DNA from: DASZUK01 sp963745595
Lineage (GTDB): Bacteria > Actinomycetota > Acidimicrobiia > Acidimicrobiales > RAAP-2
Direction of reading: 5' to 3'
DNA: 64,000 bases
NCBI GenBank assembly: GCA_963745595.1
Contig: CAVUYB010000005.1
Coordinates: forward strand, 62,001 to 126,000
Position numbers and translations under genes: made by a program
The notes under the pieces: generated by a model
Told to the model about the DNA's origin: nothing
Databases searched by the model: none
Seen by the model: the letters and a program-made list of their open reading frames with translations, nothing else
Part shown: positions 7,696 to 16,191 of the stretch, in pieces
How positions within the stretch are numbered: position 1 is the stretch's first letter
Layout of the letters: each line of letters opens with the position of its first letter

Positions 7696-9518
7696 GTGGC
7701 CCTCAAGAGCACATCCACCAAGAGCATCGAGCTCTCACCAGGAGCACCGCCAAGACCGACGACGGCCTGGTGGAGATGGCGTGGGACCCGATCACCCGCA
7801 TCGTCGGCAGCCTCGGCATCTACACGAAGATCGACTTCGGGCGGGGCAAGGTCGCCGAGTGCCACAGCACGTCGTCGATCTTCCGCGGCTACAGCATCTT
7901 CATGAAGGGCAAGGACCCCCGCGACGCGCACTTCATCACCAGCCGCATCTGTGGCATCTGCGGCGACAACCACGCCACGTGCTCCTGCTACGCCCAGAAC
8001 ATGGCGTACGGCGTGCAGCCGCCGGCGCTCGGCGAGCAGATCGTCAACCTCGGTGAAGCCGCGGAGTACATGTTCGACCACAACATCTTCCAGGAGAACC
8101 TCGTCGGCGTGGACTTCTGCGAGAAGATGGTCGCCGAGACCAACCCGGGCGTCCTCGAACAGGCCAACCGGACCGAGGCCCCGCACGCGGCCGACCACGG
8201 CTACAAGACGGTCGGCGACATCATGCGGTCGCTCAACCCGTTCTCCGGCGAGTTCTACCGCGAGGCGCTGCAGGTCAGCCGGTACACCCGGGAGATGTTC
8301 TGCCTGATGGAGGGTCGCCACGTCCACCCGTCGACCCTCTATCCCGGTGGGGTCGGGACGACCGCGACGATCCAGCTCTTCACCGACTACTACACCCGCC
8401 TGATGCGCTACGTGGAGTTCATGAAGCGGGTCGTCCCGATGCACGACGACCTCTTCGACTTCTTCTACGAGGCGATGCCCGGGTACGAGGAGGTCGGCCG
8501 CCGGCGCATCCTGCTCGGCTGTTGGGGCGCCTTCCAGGACCCGACGGTGTGCAACTTCGACTACCGCGACATGACGGAGTGGGGCCGGGCGATGGGCGTG
8601 ACGCCGGGCATCGTCGTCGACGGCCACCTCGTGACGAACGACCTCGTCGAGATCAACCTCGGCATCCGCATCCTGCTCGGCCATTCGTTCTACGACGACT
8701 GGGAAGACCAGGAGATGTTCGTCACCCGCGACCCGCTCGGCAACCCGGTCGACCGCCGGCACCCGTGGAACCAGCACACCAACCCCCAGCCGCAGAAGCG
8801 CGACTTCGACGGCAACTACAGCTGGGTCATGGCGCCCCGCTGGTTCGACGGTCAGGACCACCTGGCCCTCGACACCGGCGGCGGCCCGTTGGCCCGGCTG
8901 TGGTCGACCGCATTGAGCGGGCTCGTCGACACCGACCACCTGAAGGCCACCGGCCGCAGCGTCGTCATCCACCTGCCGAAGACCGCGCTCAAGCCCGAGG
9001 TCACCCTCGAGTGGACGATCCCGCAGTGGTCGAACACCATCGAGCGGGACCGCGCCCGCACCTACTTCCAGGCGTACGCGGCCGCCGCCGCGCTCGACTT
9101 CATCGAGAAGGCGCTGGCCGACGTCCGGCAGGGGAAGACGAAGACGTGGGAGCCGTTCGAGGTGCCCGACGAGGGGATCGGCTGCGGCTTCACCGAGGCC
9201 GTCCGGGGGGTGCTCTCGCACCACATGGTGATCAAGGGCGGCAAGATCGCCAACTACCACCCGTACCCGCCGACGCCGTGGAACGCCAACCCCCGCGACA
9301 TCTACGGGACGCCCGGTCCCTACGAGGACGCGGTCATCGACACGCCGATCTTCGAGGAGAACGACCAGGAGCGCTTCAAGGGCATCGACATCATGCGAAC
9401 CGTCCGCAGCTTCGACCCGTGCCTGCCGTGCGGCGTCCACATGTACCTCGGCGGCGGCAAGGTCTTGAAGAAGCTCCACTCACCGACCCAGGTCGCCGAC
9501 CCGGACCTGGCCGGATGA
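7696..9518 (+). CDS. hhyL: Group 1h [NiFe]-hydrogenase large subunit, frame break near its start
   Basis: This is the catalytic Ni-Fe subunit that oxidises H2. The main frame shows the L1 motif RICGICGDNH and the C-terminal L2 motif DPCLPCGVH, and the remaining 30-odd residues form the extension expected to be removed during maturation. The only good start, GTG 7696 behind GGAGGT (7684-7689), encodes MALKSTSTKSIEL in frame 1. The conserved body, from LTRSTAKTDDGLVEMAWDP onward, is in frame 0. One extra base around 7733-7738 would join them perfectly. The GTG at 7770 has no ribosome site. I therefore read the gene as 7696-9518 with a one-base deletion, probably a sequencing error. It overlaps the NifU-like gene by ATGA. 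Confidence 0.9.
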
Positions 9519-10138
9519 GCACCGCCGCCGGGCCGGCCGAGGCGGGGCCGGCCACGCCAGGGAGGGCAGCCGCCCCGCAGAACCTCCGGGCCACCGGTGA
9601 CCGGATCGAGCAGCTCCTCGACGAGCTGGAGGCGTCGGGCGACGGCGCGTCGTGCCGTCTTGCCGAGGAGCTCCTGCGGTCGGTCACCGACCTCTACGGC
9701 GCTGGTCTGGCCCGCGTGGTCGATCTGGCGGCGGCCCGCGATCCCGAGCTCGTCGCCGCGTTCGTGGCCGACGAGCTGGTGGCGAGCCTGCTGGTGGCGC
9801 ACGGCCTGCACCCCGAGACCGTCGAGTGCCGGGTCGAGGGTGCCCTCGCCTCGGTCCGCCCGCTGCTGGCCGCCCACGGCGGCGACGTCGAGCTGCTGGC
9901 GGTCGAGGGCGATCGGGGCACCGTCCGGCTCCGGCTCCTCGGGAGCTGTGACGGGTGCCCGTCGTCGGCGGTGACGCTGCAGTCCGCCGTCGAACGGTCC
10001 ATCGAGGAGGCCGCGCCCGAGATCGTCCGCATCGAGGTCGACCAGCCGACCAGAGCGGTCGCGGTGCCGGTCTCGATGGGGGCCAAGCCGGCGTCCGAGG
10101 CGTACGAGTCGTGCCCGACCGAGCTGGCGAGCCGGTGA
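9515..10138 (+). CDS. NifU C-terminal domain protein of hydrogenase operon
   Basis: A product of 207 residues. The N-terminal half is helical with no known motif. Residues about 120-190 match the NifU C-terminal Fe-S scaffold (VRPLLAAHGGDVELLAVEGD and LGSCDGCPSSAVTLQSAVERSI, with the Cys-x-x-Cys pair). NifU domains deliver Fe-S clusters, so it may load HhyS or take part in electron flow. The start overlaps the hhyL stop (ATGA) and its own stop overlaps the next start (GTGA), placing it firmly in the operon. This neighbour is typical of group 1h hydrogenase loci. Confidence 0.85.
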   Translation: MSTAAGPAEAGPATPGRAAAPQNLRATGDRIEQLLDELEASGDGASCRLAEELLRSVTDLYGAGLARVVDLAAARDPELVAAFVADELVASLLVAHGLHPETVECRVEGALASVRPLLAAHGGDVELLAVEGDRGTVRLRLLGSCDGCPSSAVTLQSAVERSIEEAAPEIVRIEVDQPTRAVAVPVSMGAKPASEAYESCPTELASR

Positions 10139-10773
10139 CCGATCCGCTCGGCGTGCTCCAGCGCATCCGCCGTCCTCGGCCCACGCCGTCGGCCGCGGCG
10201 GCCACGCCGGTCGAGGAGCGCTGCGACCTCTGCAACGAGCCCCTGGCCACCGACCACGGCCATCTGGTCGATCTCGAGAACCGTTCGCTGCGCTGCGCCT
10301 GCCGGGGCTGCCACCTGCTCTTCACGGCCGACGGCGCCGGCGGCCGCCGCTACCGGGCCGTGCCCGACCGGTACCGCGCCGTCGCCGGCTTCCAGCTGTC
10401 GGCCACCCAGTGGGACGCCCTCCAGATCCCGGTCGGTGTGGCGTTCTTCTTCCGCAACTCGACGCTCGATCGGGTCGTCCCGTTCTATCCCGGCCCGGCC
10501 GGGGCCACCGAGTCCGAGCTCTCGCTCGACACGTGGGAGCAGGTGGCGGCGGCCGAGCCGGCGCTGGCCACGCTCGAGCCGGACGTCGAGGCGCTCCTGG
10601 TGCGGCTCGACCGGGAACGAGGGACCCCCGAGTGCTTCATCGTGCCGATCGACGCCTGTTACGAGCTGGTCGGGCGCCTGCGCCGATCGTGGCGGGGGTT
10701 CGACGGCGGCCGCGAGGCCCGTGACGAGCTCGACGCCTTCTTCGCCCGGGTACGGCAGCGGGCCGACCGGTGA
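10135..10773 (+). CDS. Hydrogenase-locus conserved protein (DUF5947-like)
   Basis: A product of 212 residues, coupled by overlapping start and stop codons on both sides. Near the N-terminus are CDLCNEPL and, about 25 residues later, CACRGC, two Cys pairs that look like a zinc or Fe-S knuckle. The rest contains FFFRNSTLDRVVPFYPGPAGATES and CFIVPIDACYELVGRLRRSWRGFDGG, which I recognise as the DUF5947 type found beside actinobacterial high-affinity hydrogenases. The role is unknown. The Cys-rich knuckle and its position suggest a maturation or electron-transfer partner. Confidence 0.75.
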   Translation: MTDPLGVLQRIRRPRPTPSAAAATPVEERCDLCNEPLATDHGHLVDLENRSLRCACRGCHLLFTADGAGGRRYRAVPDRYRAVAGFQLSATQWDALQIPVGVAFFFRNSTLDRVVPFYPGPAGATESELSLDTWEQVAAAEPALATLEPDVEALLVRLDRERGTPECFIVPIDACYELVGRLRRSWRGFDGGREARDELDAFFARVRQRADR

Positions 10774-11408
10774 CGGCGCTCGACTTCTCGGTCGTCGGCG
10801 CCCGGCCCGAACCGCACGCTGCGGTGCCGACCATCGTGCTCCGCCTGCGGGTCGCCGAGGCCGACGGCCGGACCGTCCACGCGCTGGCCCTGCGGTGCCA
10901 GATCCGGATCGAGCCCCAGCGACGGCCCTACGAACCGGAAGAGGAGGAGCGCCTCTACGACCTGTTCGGCGAGACGCCGCAGTGGGGCGACTCGATGCAC
11001 CCGTTCCCGTGGACCCACGTGTCGACCGTGCTGGCCGGGTTCACCGGCTCGACCGAGGTCGACCTGCCGATCGAGTGCACGTACGACTTCGACGTCGCCG
11101 CGGCCAAGTACCTCCACTCGCTGGCGGACGGCGACATCCCGCTGCGGCTGCTGTTCTCGGGCACCGTGTTCACCCGCGGCACGTCGGGGTTCGCCGCCGA
11201 ACCCGTCCCGTGGGACCGGGAGGCGGCCTATCGCCTACCGGTCGCCGTCTGGCGCGGCGTCATGGACCTGTACTTCCCCGACAGCGGTTGGGTGCGGGTC
11301 CGTCGCGACGTCCTCGACCGGCTCCGGCGGTTCCGGGCCGAGCGAGCGTTGCCGACGTGGGACCAGGCGATCGAGCAGCTCCTGAAGCAGGCCGGGGAAG
11401 CCACATGA
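10770..11408 (+). CDS. Hydrogenase-locus conserved protein (DUF6084-like)
   Basis: A product of 212 residues, cytoplasmic, with no Cys cluster. It starts TALDFSVVGARPEPHAAVPTI and contains GETPQWGDSMHPFPWTHV and DLYFPDSGWVRV, which I associate with the DUF6084 family found in the same hydrogenase loci. It appears rich in beta strand and resembles a binding or chaperone fold more than an enzyme. The GTG at 10770 overlaps the previous stop, and the stop overlaps the next ATG. It is an operon member of unknown biochemical role. Confidence 0.7.
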   Translation: MTALDFSVVGARPEPHAAVPTIVLRLRVAEADGRTVHALALRCQIRIEPQRRPYEPEEEERLYDLFGETPQWGDSMHPFPWTHVSTVLAGFTGSTEVDLPIECTYDFDVAAAKYLHSLADGDIPLRLLFSGTVFTRGTSGFAAEPVPWDREAAYRLPVAVWRGVMDLYFPDSGWVRVRRDVLDRLRRFRAERALPTWDQAIEQLLKQAGEAT

Positions 11409-12849
11409 CCGGCCGTCCGCTCGACGGCGATCGGTTCGCGGCGGCTGGTGCGGTGGCCGACGCGGTGCTCTACGAGGGGTACGTGCTGTACCCGTACCGG
11501 GCGTCGGCGACCAAGAACCAGGTGCGCTGGCAGTTCGGCGTGCTCGTCCCGCCGGCGTACGGCGAGCGCGACGGCTCGGAGCGCTCGTCGATGCGCACCG
11601 AGTGCCTCGTCGACGCCGGACCCGACGCTGCGCTCACCGTCCGCGTCCGCTGCCTGCAGGCCCAGCACCGGTCGGTCCAGGTGGCCGTCGACGCCGTCGA
11701 CACCGTCGACCGGTTCGTGCCGACGGACGTCCTGCGCGCCGGTGGCCGGCAGTACGTCGAGTGGGACGAAGCCGTCGACCGGGTCGTCGACCTGCCGACG
11801 ACGGCGTTGGTCACCCTCGAAGCGGCGGCGCACGTCGAACCCTTCACGCTCGCCGGTGGCGACGAGCGGGAACCGGTGACCACCGACGCCGGCGACGTCG
11901 CCGGCCGGCTCGTCCGGCGGCGTCTGCCGGTCACCGGCCGGGTGCACGTCGCGGCCAGCCGGCCGGCGACAGCCCGCTACGTCCGGCTGGCCGTGACGGT
12001 CGAGAACACGACCGATTGGGACGCCGGCGGCTCGTTCGGGGAGGCGGGCCGCCGGGACGACGCCCTGGCCCGCTCACTGATCGCCGTGCACACGATGCTG
12101 GTCGTCGACGGCGGCGTCTTCGTCTCGTCGATCGACCCGCCCGAGAGCGCCCGCGCCGCCGTCGCCGTCTGCCGGGGCGACGGCGCGTACCCGGTGCTCG
12201 TCGGGGCCGACGACGTCGTCCTGTCGTCGCCGATCATCCTCTACGACCATCCCGAAGTGGCGCCGGAGAGCCCGGGCGACCTCTACGACGCCACCGAGAT
12301 CGACGAGATCCTGGCGTTGCGGGTCCTGACGCTGACCGACGAGGAGAAGGCGCAAGCCCGGGGCACCGACGCCCGCGCCGCCGCCATCGTCGACCGCTGC
12401 GACACGCTGGCGCCCGAGGCGTGGGAGCGGCTCCATGGCGCCGTCCGCCCAGTCCGTCCGAGTCCGCCCAGTCCGCCCAGTCGCGGCCGGCACCGGCCGC
12501 CGAGCCCATCGGCGACGCGAGGCCGGCGATGGCGACGCCCCCGTGGTGGGACCCGGCGGTCGACGCGTCGGTCGATCCGTGGAGCGACTCGGTGCAGGTC
12601 GGCGGGGTCGAGGTTCGCCGGGGCGTGCCGGTGCGGCTCCGACCGTCGCACCGGGCCGATGCCCAGGATCTGTTCCTCGGCGGGTTGGCGGCCACCGTGG
12701 CCGGCGTCTTCACCGACGTCGACGGCGTCCAGCAGGTGGCGGTCACCGTCGACGACGACCCGGCCACCGCGGAGCTGGCCTGGCAGGGCCGGTACCTGTT
12801 CTTCCACCCGGACGAGGTGGAACCGCTGCTCACCGAGGGACGCCGATGA
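11405..12849 (+). CDS. Hydrogenase-locus conserved protein, frameshifted near 12430-12490
   Basis: Two reading frames join to make one protein of about 480 residues. The first (11405 to about 12450) has LYEGYVLYPYRASATKNQVR, FVSSIDPPESAR and EILALRVLTLTDEEKAQARG. The second (about 12450-12849) has WWDPAVDASVDPWSDSVQV, RLRPSHRADAQDLFL and YLFFHPDEVEPL. Both halves are conserved in other group 1h hydrogenase clusters as a single protein. The break lies in a stretch of repeated CGCCCAGTC units (12447-12482), where a slipped or miscalled base is likely. No catalytic motif is recognised. It overlaps the protease start by ATGA. Confidence 0.7.
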
Positions 12850-13445
12850 CCGCGCCGGCCGTCCTGGTCGCCGGGATCGGGAACATCTTCCTCGGCGACG
12901 ACGGCTTCGGCGTGGAGGTCGCGGCCCGGCTGGCGACGGCACCGCTGCCCGACGGCGTGCGCGTCGCCGACTTCGGCATCCGGGGCGTCCACCTCGCCTA
13001 CGAGCTGCTCGACGGCTACGACTGCCTGGTGCTCGTCGACGCGGTGCCGATGGGCGAGCCCCCCGGCACGGTGGCGGTCATCGAGCCCGACGGCGCCGCC
13101 CTGCCGTGGCTGGGCGGCGCGGAGCCACCGCCCGTCGACGCCCACCGCATGGGCCCCGACGTCGTGCTGGCCACGCTGGCCCGGCTCGGCGGCTCGGTGC
13201 CCCGCATCCGGATCGTCGGCTGCCAACCGGCGACCCTCGACGAGGGGATCGGGCTGTCGGTGTCCGTCGCGGCGGCCGTCGACGGTGCGGTGGCGCTCTG
13301 CCGACAACTGGTGACCGAGGTCACCGAGCTCTTGGGAGATGCCGAGCTCTTGGGAGATGCCGAGCTCTTGGGAGATGCCGAGCTCTTGGGAGATGCCGAG
13401 CTCTTGGGAAAGGCCGAGCTCTTGGGAAAGGGGGCAAGAAGATGA
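12846..13445 (+). CDS. Hydrogenase maturation protease with repeat tail
   Basis: A product of 199 residues of the HyaD/HybD/HycI family, which removes the C-terminal extension of the large subunit after nickel insertion. Residues 1-155 are the normal domain: VLVAGIGNIFLGDDGFGVEV (nickel-binding Asp/Glu near residue 16), DFGIRGVHLAYELLDGYD with the second Asp, and VDAHRMGPDVVL with the His. The family normally ends around residue 160. Here the last 40 residues are six copies of a six-residue AELLGD/AELLGK unit encoded by an 18-nt tandem repeat. The tail is helical, amphipathic and acidic to basic. The function of the tail is unknown; copy number may vary. Confidence 0.88.
   Translation: MTAPAVLVAGIGNIFLGDDGFGVEVAARLATAPLPDGVRVADFGIRGVHLAYELLDGYDCLVLVDAVPMGEPPGTVAVIEPDGAALPWLGGAEPPPVDAHRMGPDVVLATLARLGGSVPRIRIVGCQPATLDEGIGLSVSVAAAVDGAVALCRQLVTEVTELLGDAELLGDAELLGDAELLGDAELLGKAELLGKGARR
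13326..13433 (+). repeat. Six 18-nt tandem repeats in the protease 3' end
   Basis: Four perfect copies of GAGCTCTTGGGAGATGCC are followed by two variants with AAAGGCC or AAAGGGG in place of the last bases. The unit is a multiple of three, so copy changes keep frame and alter only the length of the C-terminal tail. Confidence 0.95.
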
Positions 13446-13546
13446 TGGTCCGTCTCGCCAAGGCCGTGGTCGTCGCCTTGATCGTCGGCATGGTGATCAA
13501 CTCGTTGCCGGACATCGCCCGGTACCTCAAGATCCGGGAGATGTGA
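13442..13546 (+). CDS. Very small single-helix membrane protein
   Basis: A product of 34 residues. ATGATG at 13442 overlaps the protease stop. It has a basic start (MMVRLAK), one membrane helix (AVVVALIVGMVINSLP) and a short basic tail. Proteins of this size and form (I believe DUF6893) recur in actinobacterial hydrogenase operons. It may anchor the hydrogenase or an accessory protein to the membrane. The overlap with the protease and the hydrophobic helix argue that it is real despite its length. Confidence 0.65.
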   Translation: MMVRLAKAVVVALIVGMVINSLPDIARYLKIREM

Positions 13547-13658
13547 TGATACCGGGGGGCGTTCCCTGTCGGCGGGCGAGCCCGCGCCACCGCATCGGCC
13601 CGTGCCGTCGTCGACGTCGGACCAGCCTGTGCCGTCGGGCCCGGAGGACCTGAACCCG

Positions 13659-14174
13659 ATGGCGCGCTATCGCATCGTCCCCGAGCGATCCCGGGTGTGG
13701 ATCGACGCCCGGTCGAACGTGCACCCGATCCACTCCGCCACCGACGGCTTGGAAGGGCATCTCGATCTCGAGCTCGGCCCGGACGGGACCGTCGACCTGT
13801 CGACCCCGCCGTCGGGCCGGCTCTCGCTGCCGGTGAGCCGGTTGTCGTCGGGGAACCGGATGGAGGACCGCGAGCTGCAGAAGCGCATCGACGCCCGGCG
13901 GTACCCGACGATCGAAGGCGTCCTCGGCGAGATGGCGCCGAACGGGGGTGACGGCAGCTACCGGGTGACCGGCGACGTCACGTTCCGCGGCACGTCCCGC
14001 CCCCACGAGGACCAGATGACCGTCCGCCCCGTCGACGACCGGACGATCCAGCTGGACGGGGTATCGCGCTTCGACATCCGCCAGTTCGGCATGGAACCGC
14101 CGCGCGTCCTGCTGCTGAAGGTGGAGCCGGAGGTCGACGTCCGGGTGGAGGTCGTCGCGGTCAAGGAGGAATGA
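13659..14174 (+). CDS. YceI-like lipid-binding protein of hydrogenase operon
   Basis: A product of 171 residues with a single YceI barrel and no signal peptide. It shares with the PadR fusion the stretch RLSSGNR-x-x-D-x-EL-x-x-RIDA-x-R-x-PT and a similar end (VEVVAVKEE against VEAVPEE). ATG 13659 is preferred because GGAGGA lies about 10 nt upstream and the domain starts at once. A GTG at 13602 would add 19 residues of no known sequence. YceI barrels hold isoprenoid or quinone-like ligands, so the protein may link the hydrogenase to the quinone pool (inference). hypA follows 3 nt after the stop. Confidence 0.8.
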   Translation: MARYRIVPERSRVWIDARSNVHPIHSATDGLEGHLDLELGPDGTVDLSTPPSGRLSLPVSRLSSGNRMEDRELQKRIDARRYPTIEGVLGEMAPNGGDGSYRVTGDVTFRGTSRPHEDQMTVRPVDDRTIQLDGVSRFDIRQFGMEPPRVLLLKVEPEVDVRVEVVAVKEE

Positions 14175-14177
14175 GCG

Positions 14178-14513
14178 ATGCACGAGCTCGGTCTGTGCAG
14201 CTCGATCGTCGACGCGGTCGAGCGGAGAGCCGGAGACCGGCCGGTGGCCGGCGTTCGCGTGCGGGTCGGTCGCCTGCACCACGTCCATCCGGAGGCGTTC
14301 GACCAGTCGTTCGCCGTCGCCGCCCTCGGCACCGTGGCGGAGGGAGCCGACGCCGAGCTCGTGCTGCTCCCGGTGCGAGCCGGCTGTACCAGCTGCTCGG
14401 CCACCTGGGAGTGCGACGAGACGCCGTCGGCCTGCCCGACGTGCGGCTCGGTCGACATCGAGCTGCTCGGCGGCGACGAGTTGCTGCTCGAGTCCGTCCG
14501 GTACCGGGGCTGA
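14178..14513 (+). CDS. hypA: Hydrogenase nickel incorporation protein HypA
   Basis: A product of 111 residues. It begins MHELGLCSSIVDAVERRA; the N-terminal Met-His-Glu is the nickel site of HypA, and His2 is present. The zinc site is complete as two Cys pairs, CTSCSATWEC and CPTCGSVD (four Cys at C-x2-C and C-x2-C). It passes nickel to the immature large subunit, usually with HypB. No hypB is found in this window. It lies between the YceI gene and hypC. Confidence 0.93.
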   Translation: MHELGLCSSIVDAVERRAGDRPVAGVRVRVGRLHHVHPEAFDQSFAVAALGTVAEGADAELVLLPVRAGCTSCSATWECDETPSACPTCGSVDIELLGGDELLLESVRYRG

Positions 14514-14526
14514 GGGAAGCACGACG

Positions 14527-14814
14527 ATGTGCCTCGGCATCCCCGGCCAGCTGGTGGCGTTCGGCTCGCACGAGCACCTGGCCCGCGTCGACGTCTCCGG
14601 GGTGACCCGGACGATCAACATCGGGCTGCTCGAGGACGAGCCGCTCCAGGTCGGGGACTGGGTGCTCATCCACGTCGGCTTCGCCATGTCGCGGATCGAC
14701 GAAGAGGAGGCCGCGCTCGCGCTGGCGTCGCTACAGCTGATGGGCCAGTCCTTCGGCGACGAGCTCGACGCCTTCTGGTCGTCCAGGATCGGCAACGAGA
14801 ACACGGGAGGTTGA
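14527..14814 (+). CDS. hypC: Hydrogenase maturation factor HypC
   Basis: A product of 95 residues. It starts MCLGIPGQLVAF with the essential Cys2 used with HypD to build the Fe(CN)2CO group. The usual GDWVLIHVGFAMSRIDEEEA follows in the C-terminal half. The length is normal. AGGGAAGCACGACG precedes the ATG. A second, divergent HypC-like domain is present at the end of the protein at 18599-19354. Confidence 0.94.
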   Translation: MCLGIPGQLVAFGSHEHLARVDVSGVTRTINIGLLEDEPLQVGDWVLIHVGFAMSRIDEEEAALALASLQLMGQSFGDELDAFWSSRIGNENTGG

Positions 14815-14815
14815 C

Positions 14816-15043
14816 ATGGGTGCGATCGTCGGAGTGCTGATCGGCTACGCGCTGGGCACGCGGGCCGGGGAGGACGGCTGGGACGAGCTACGCGACGCGT
14901 GGACGGTCATCAGTCGGTCCGAGGAGGTGCGGGACCTGTTGCGCTTCGGCTTCGCCACGGCCCGCCAGCTCGCCGGGCGAGGGGGCGAGCTGCTCGCCGG
15001 CTCGCCGGGGAGGTCGACGACCTCCCTCCGACCGGTGGCCTAG
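14816..15043 (+). CDS. Small single-helix membrane protein (paralogue of 5091-5345)
   Basis: A product of 75 residues that starts 1 nt after the hypC stop. Its N-terminal helix, MGAIVGVLIGYALGTRAG, and acidic helical tail resemble the small protein that follows the PadR-YceI gene. A good ribosome site (GGGAGG) lies within the end of hypC. No function is known. Two copies, each near a YceI gene, suggest a shared membrane role. Confidence 0.7.
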   Translation: MGAIVGVLIGYALGTRAGEDGWDELRDAWTVISRSEEVRDLLRFGFATARQLAGRGGELLAGSPGRSTTSLRPVA

Positions 15044-15051
15044 CGCCGACG

Positions 15052-16191
15052 ATGCGGTTCGTCGACGAGTACCGCGATCCGGCGGTCGCCCGGGCGCTGG
15101 TGGCGCGGATCACCGAGCTGGCCGGCCCGGACCAGTTCAAGCTGATGGAGGTGTGTGGTGGCCACACCCACACGATCTACCGGCACGGTCTGGAGCACGT
15201 CCTGCCGCCGTCGGTCGAGCTGGTGCACGGGCCGGGTTGCCCGGTGTGCGTCATCCCGATGGGCCGGGTCGACGACGCCATCTCGTTGGCCAAGCAACCC
15301 GGCGTCATCTTCACCTCCTTCGGCGACATGATGCGCGTCCCGGGAAGCCGGGGCAACCTGCTGCAGGCCAAGGCCGAGGGCGCCGACGTCCGGTTCGTCT
15401 ACTCCCCGCTCGACGCCCTCCGCCTGGCCGTCGACCATCCGGACCGGCAGGTCGTCTTCTTCGCCGTCGGGTTCGAGACGACCGCGCCGTCGACCGCCAT
15501 CACGCTGTGCCAGGCCCGCGACCGGGGCGTGACGAACTTCAGCGTCTTCTCCAACCACGTCACGATCGTGCCGCCCATCCGGGCCATCCTCGAGTCCCCC
15601 GACCTCCGGCTCGACGGCTTCCTCGGGCCGGGCCACGTGTCGACGGTGATCGGCCAGCGGCCGTACCGGTTCGTCGCCGAGCAGTACCACAAGCCGTTGG
15701 TCACCGCCGGCTTCGAGCCGCTCGACATCCTCCACGCCGTGGCCATGCTGCTGGCCCAGATCCGCGAGGGGCGTTGCCAGATCGAGAACCAGTACGTCCG
15801 GGTCGTGCGCGACGAGGGGAACCCGAGGGCACTGGCCATCCTGGCGGAGGTCTTCGAGCTGCGGCCGCACTTCGAGTGGCGGGGCCTCGGGTTCATCTCG
15901 CAGAGCGCGCTGAAGCTGCGGCCCGAGCTCGCCCGGTTCGACGCGGAGGTCCGCTACGAGCTTCCCGGCGTGCGGGTGGCCGACCCGAAGGCCTGCCAGT
16001 GCGGCGAGGTACTGAAGGGCGTCATCAAGCCGTGGGAGTGCAAGGTCTTCGGCACCGCGTGCACGCCGGAGACCCCCATCGGGACCTGCATGGTCTCCTC
16101 CGAGGGGGCATGCGCCGCCTACTACAACTTCGGCCGCATGCACCGGGAGGCGGCGGTGACGCTCGGCCGGAAGGGCGCGCTCAGCCGATGA
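15052..16191 (+). CDS. hypD: Hydrogenase maturation protein HypD
   Basis: A product of 379 residues, full length. It contains the HypD signatures MEVCGGHTHTIYRHG, VHGPGCPVCVIPMG, FAVGFETTAPSTA and the C-terminal Fe-S cluster region with CQCGEVLKG, WECKVFG, CTPETPIGTCMVSSEGAC. It scaffolds assembly of the Fe(CN)2CO unit with HypC and HypE. Its stop overlaps the hypF start (ATGA). Confidence 0.96.
   Translation: MRFVDEYRDPAVARALVARITELAGPDQFKLMEVCGGHTHTIYRHGLEHVLPPSVELVHGPGCPVCVIPMGRVDDAISLAKQPGVIFTSFGDMMRVPGSRGNLLQAKAEGADVRFVYSPLDALRLAVDHPDRQVVFFAVGFETTAPSTAITLCQARDRGVTNFSVFSNHVTIVPPIRAILESPDLRLDGFLGPGHVSTVIGQRPYRFVAEQYHKPLVTAGFEPLDILHAVAMLLAQIREGRCQIENQYVRVVRDEGNPRALAILAEVFELRPHFEWRGLGFISQSALKLRPELARFDAEVRYELPGVRVADPKACQCGEVLKGVIKPWECKVFGTACTPETPIGTCMVSSEGACAAYYNFGRMHREAAVTLGRKGALSR

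Noticed and set aside
6561..9479. Very long open frame on the minus strand opposite hhyS and hhyL
   Set aside because: It is an antisense shadow caused by high GC; the plus strand has fully conserved hydrogenase motifs.
7770..9518. GTG 7770 as the true start of hhyL
   Set aside because: No ribosome site, and the sequence just upstream in two frames matches the usual N-terminus of the subunit.
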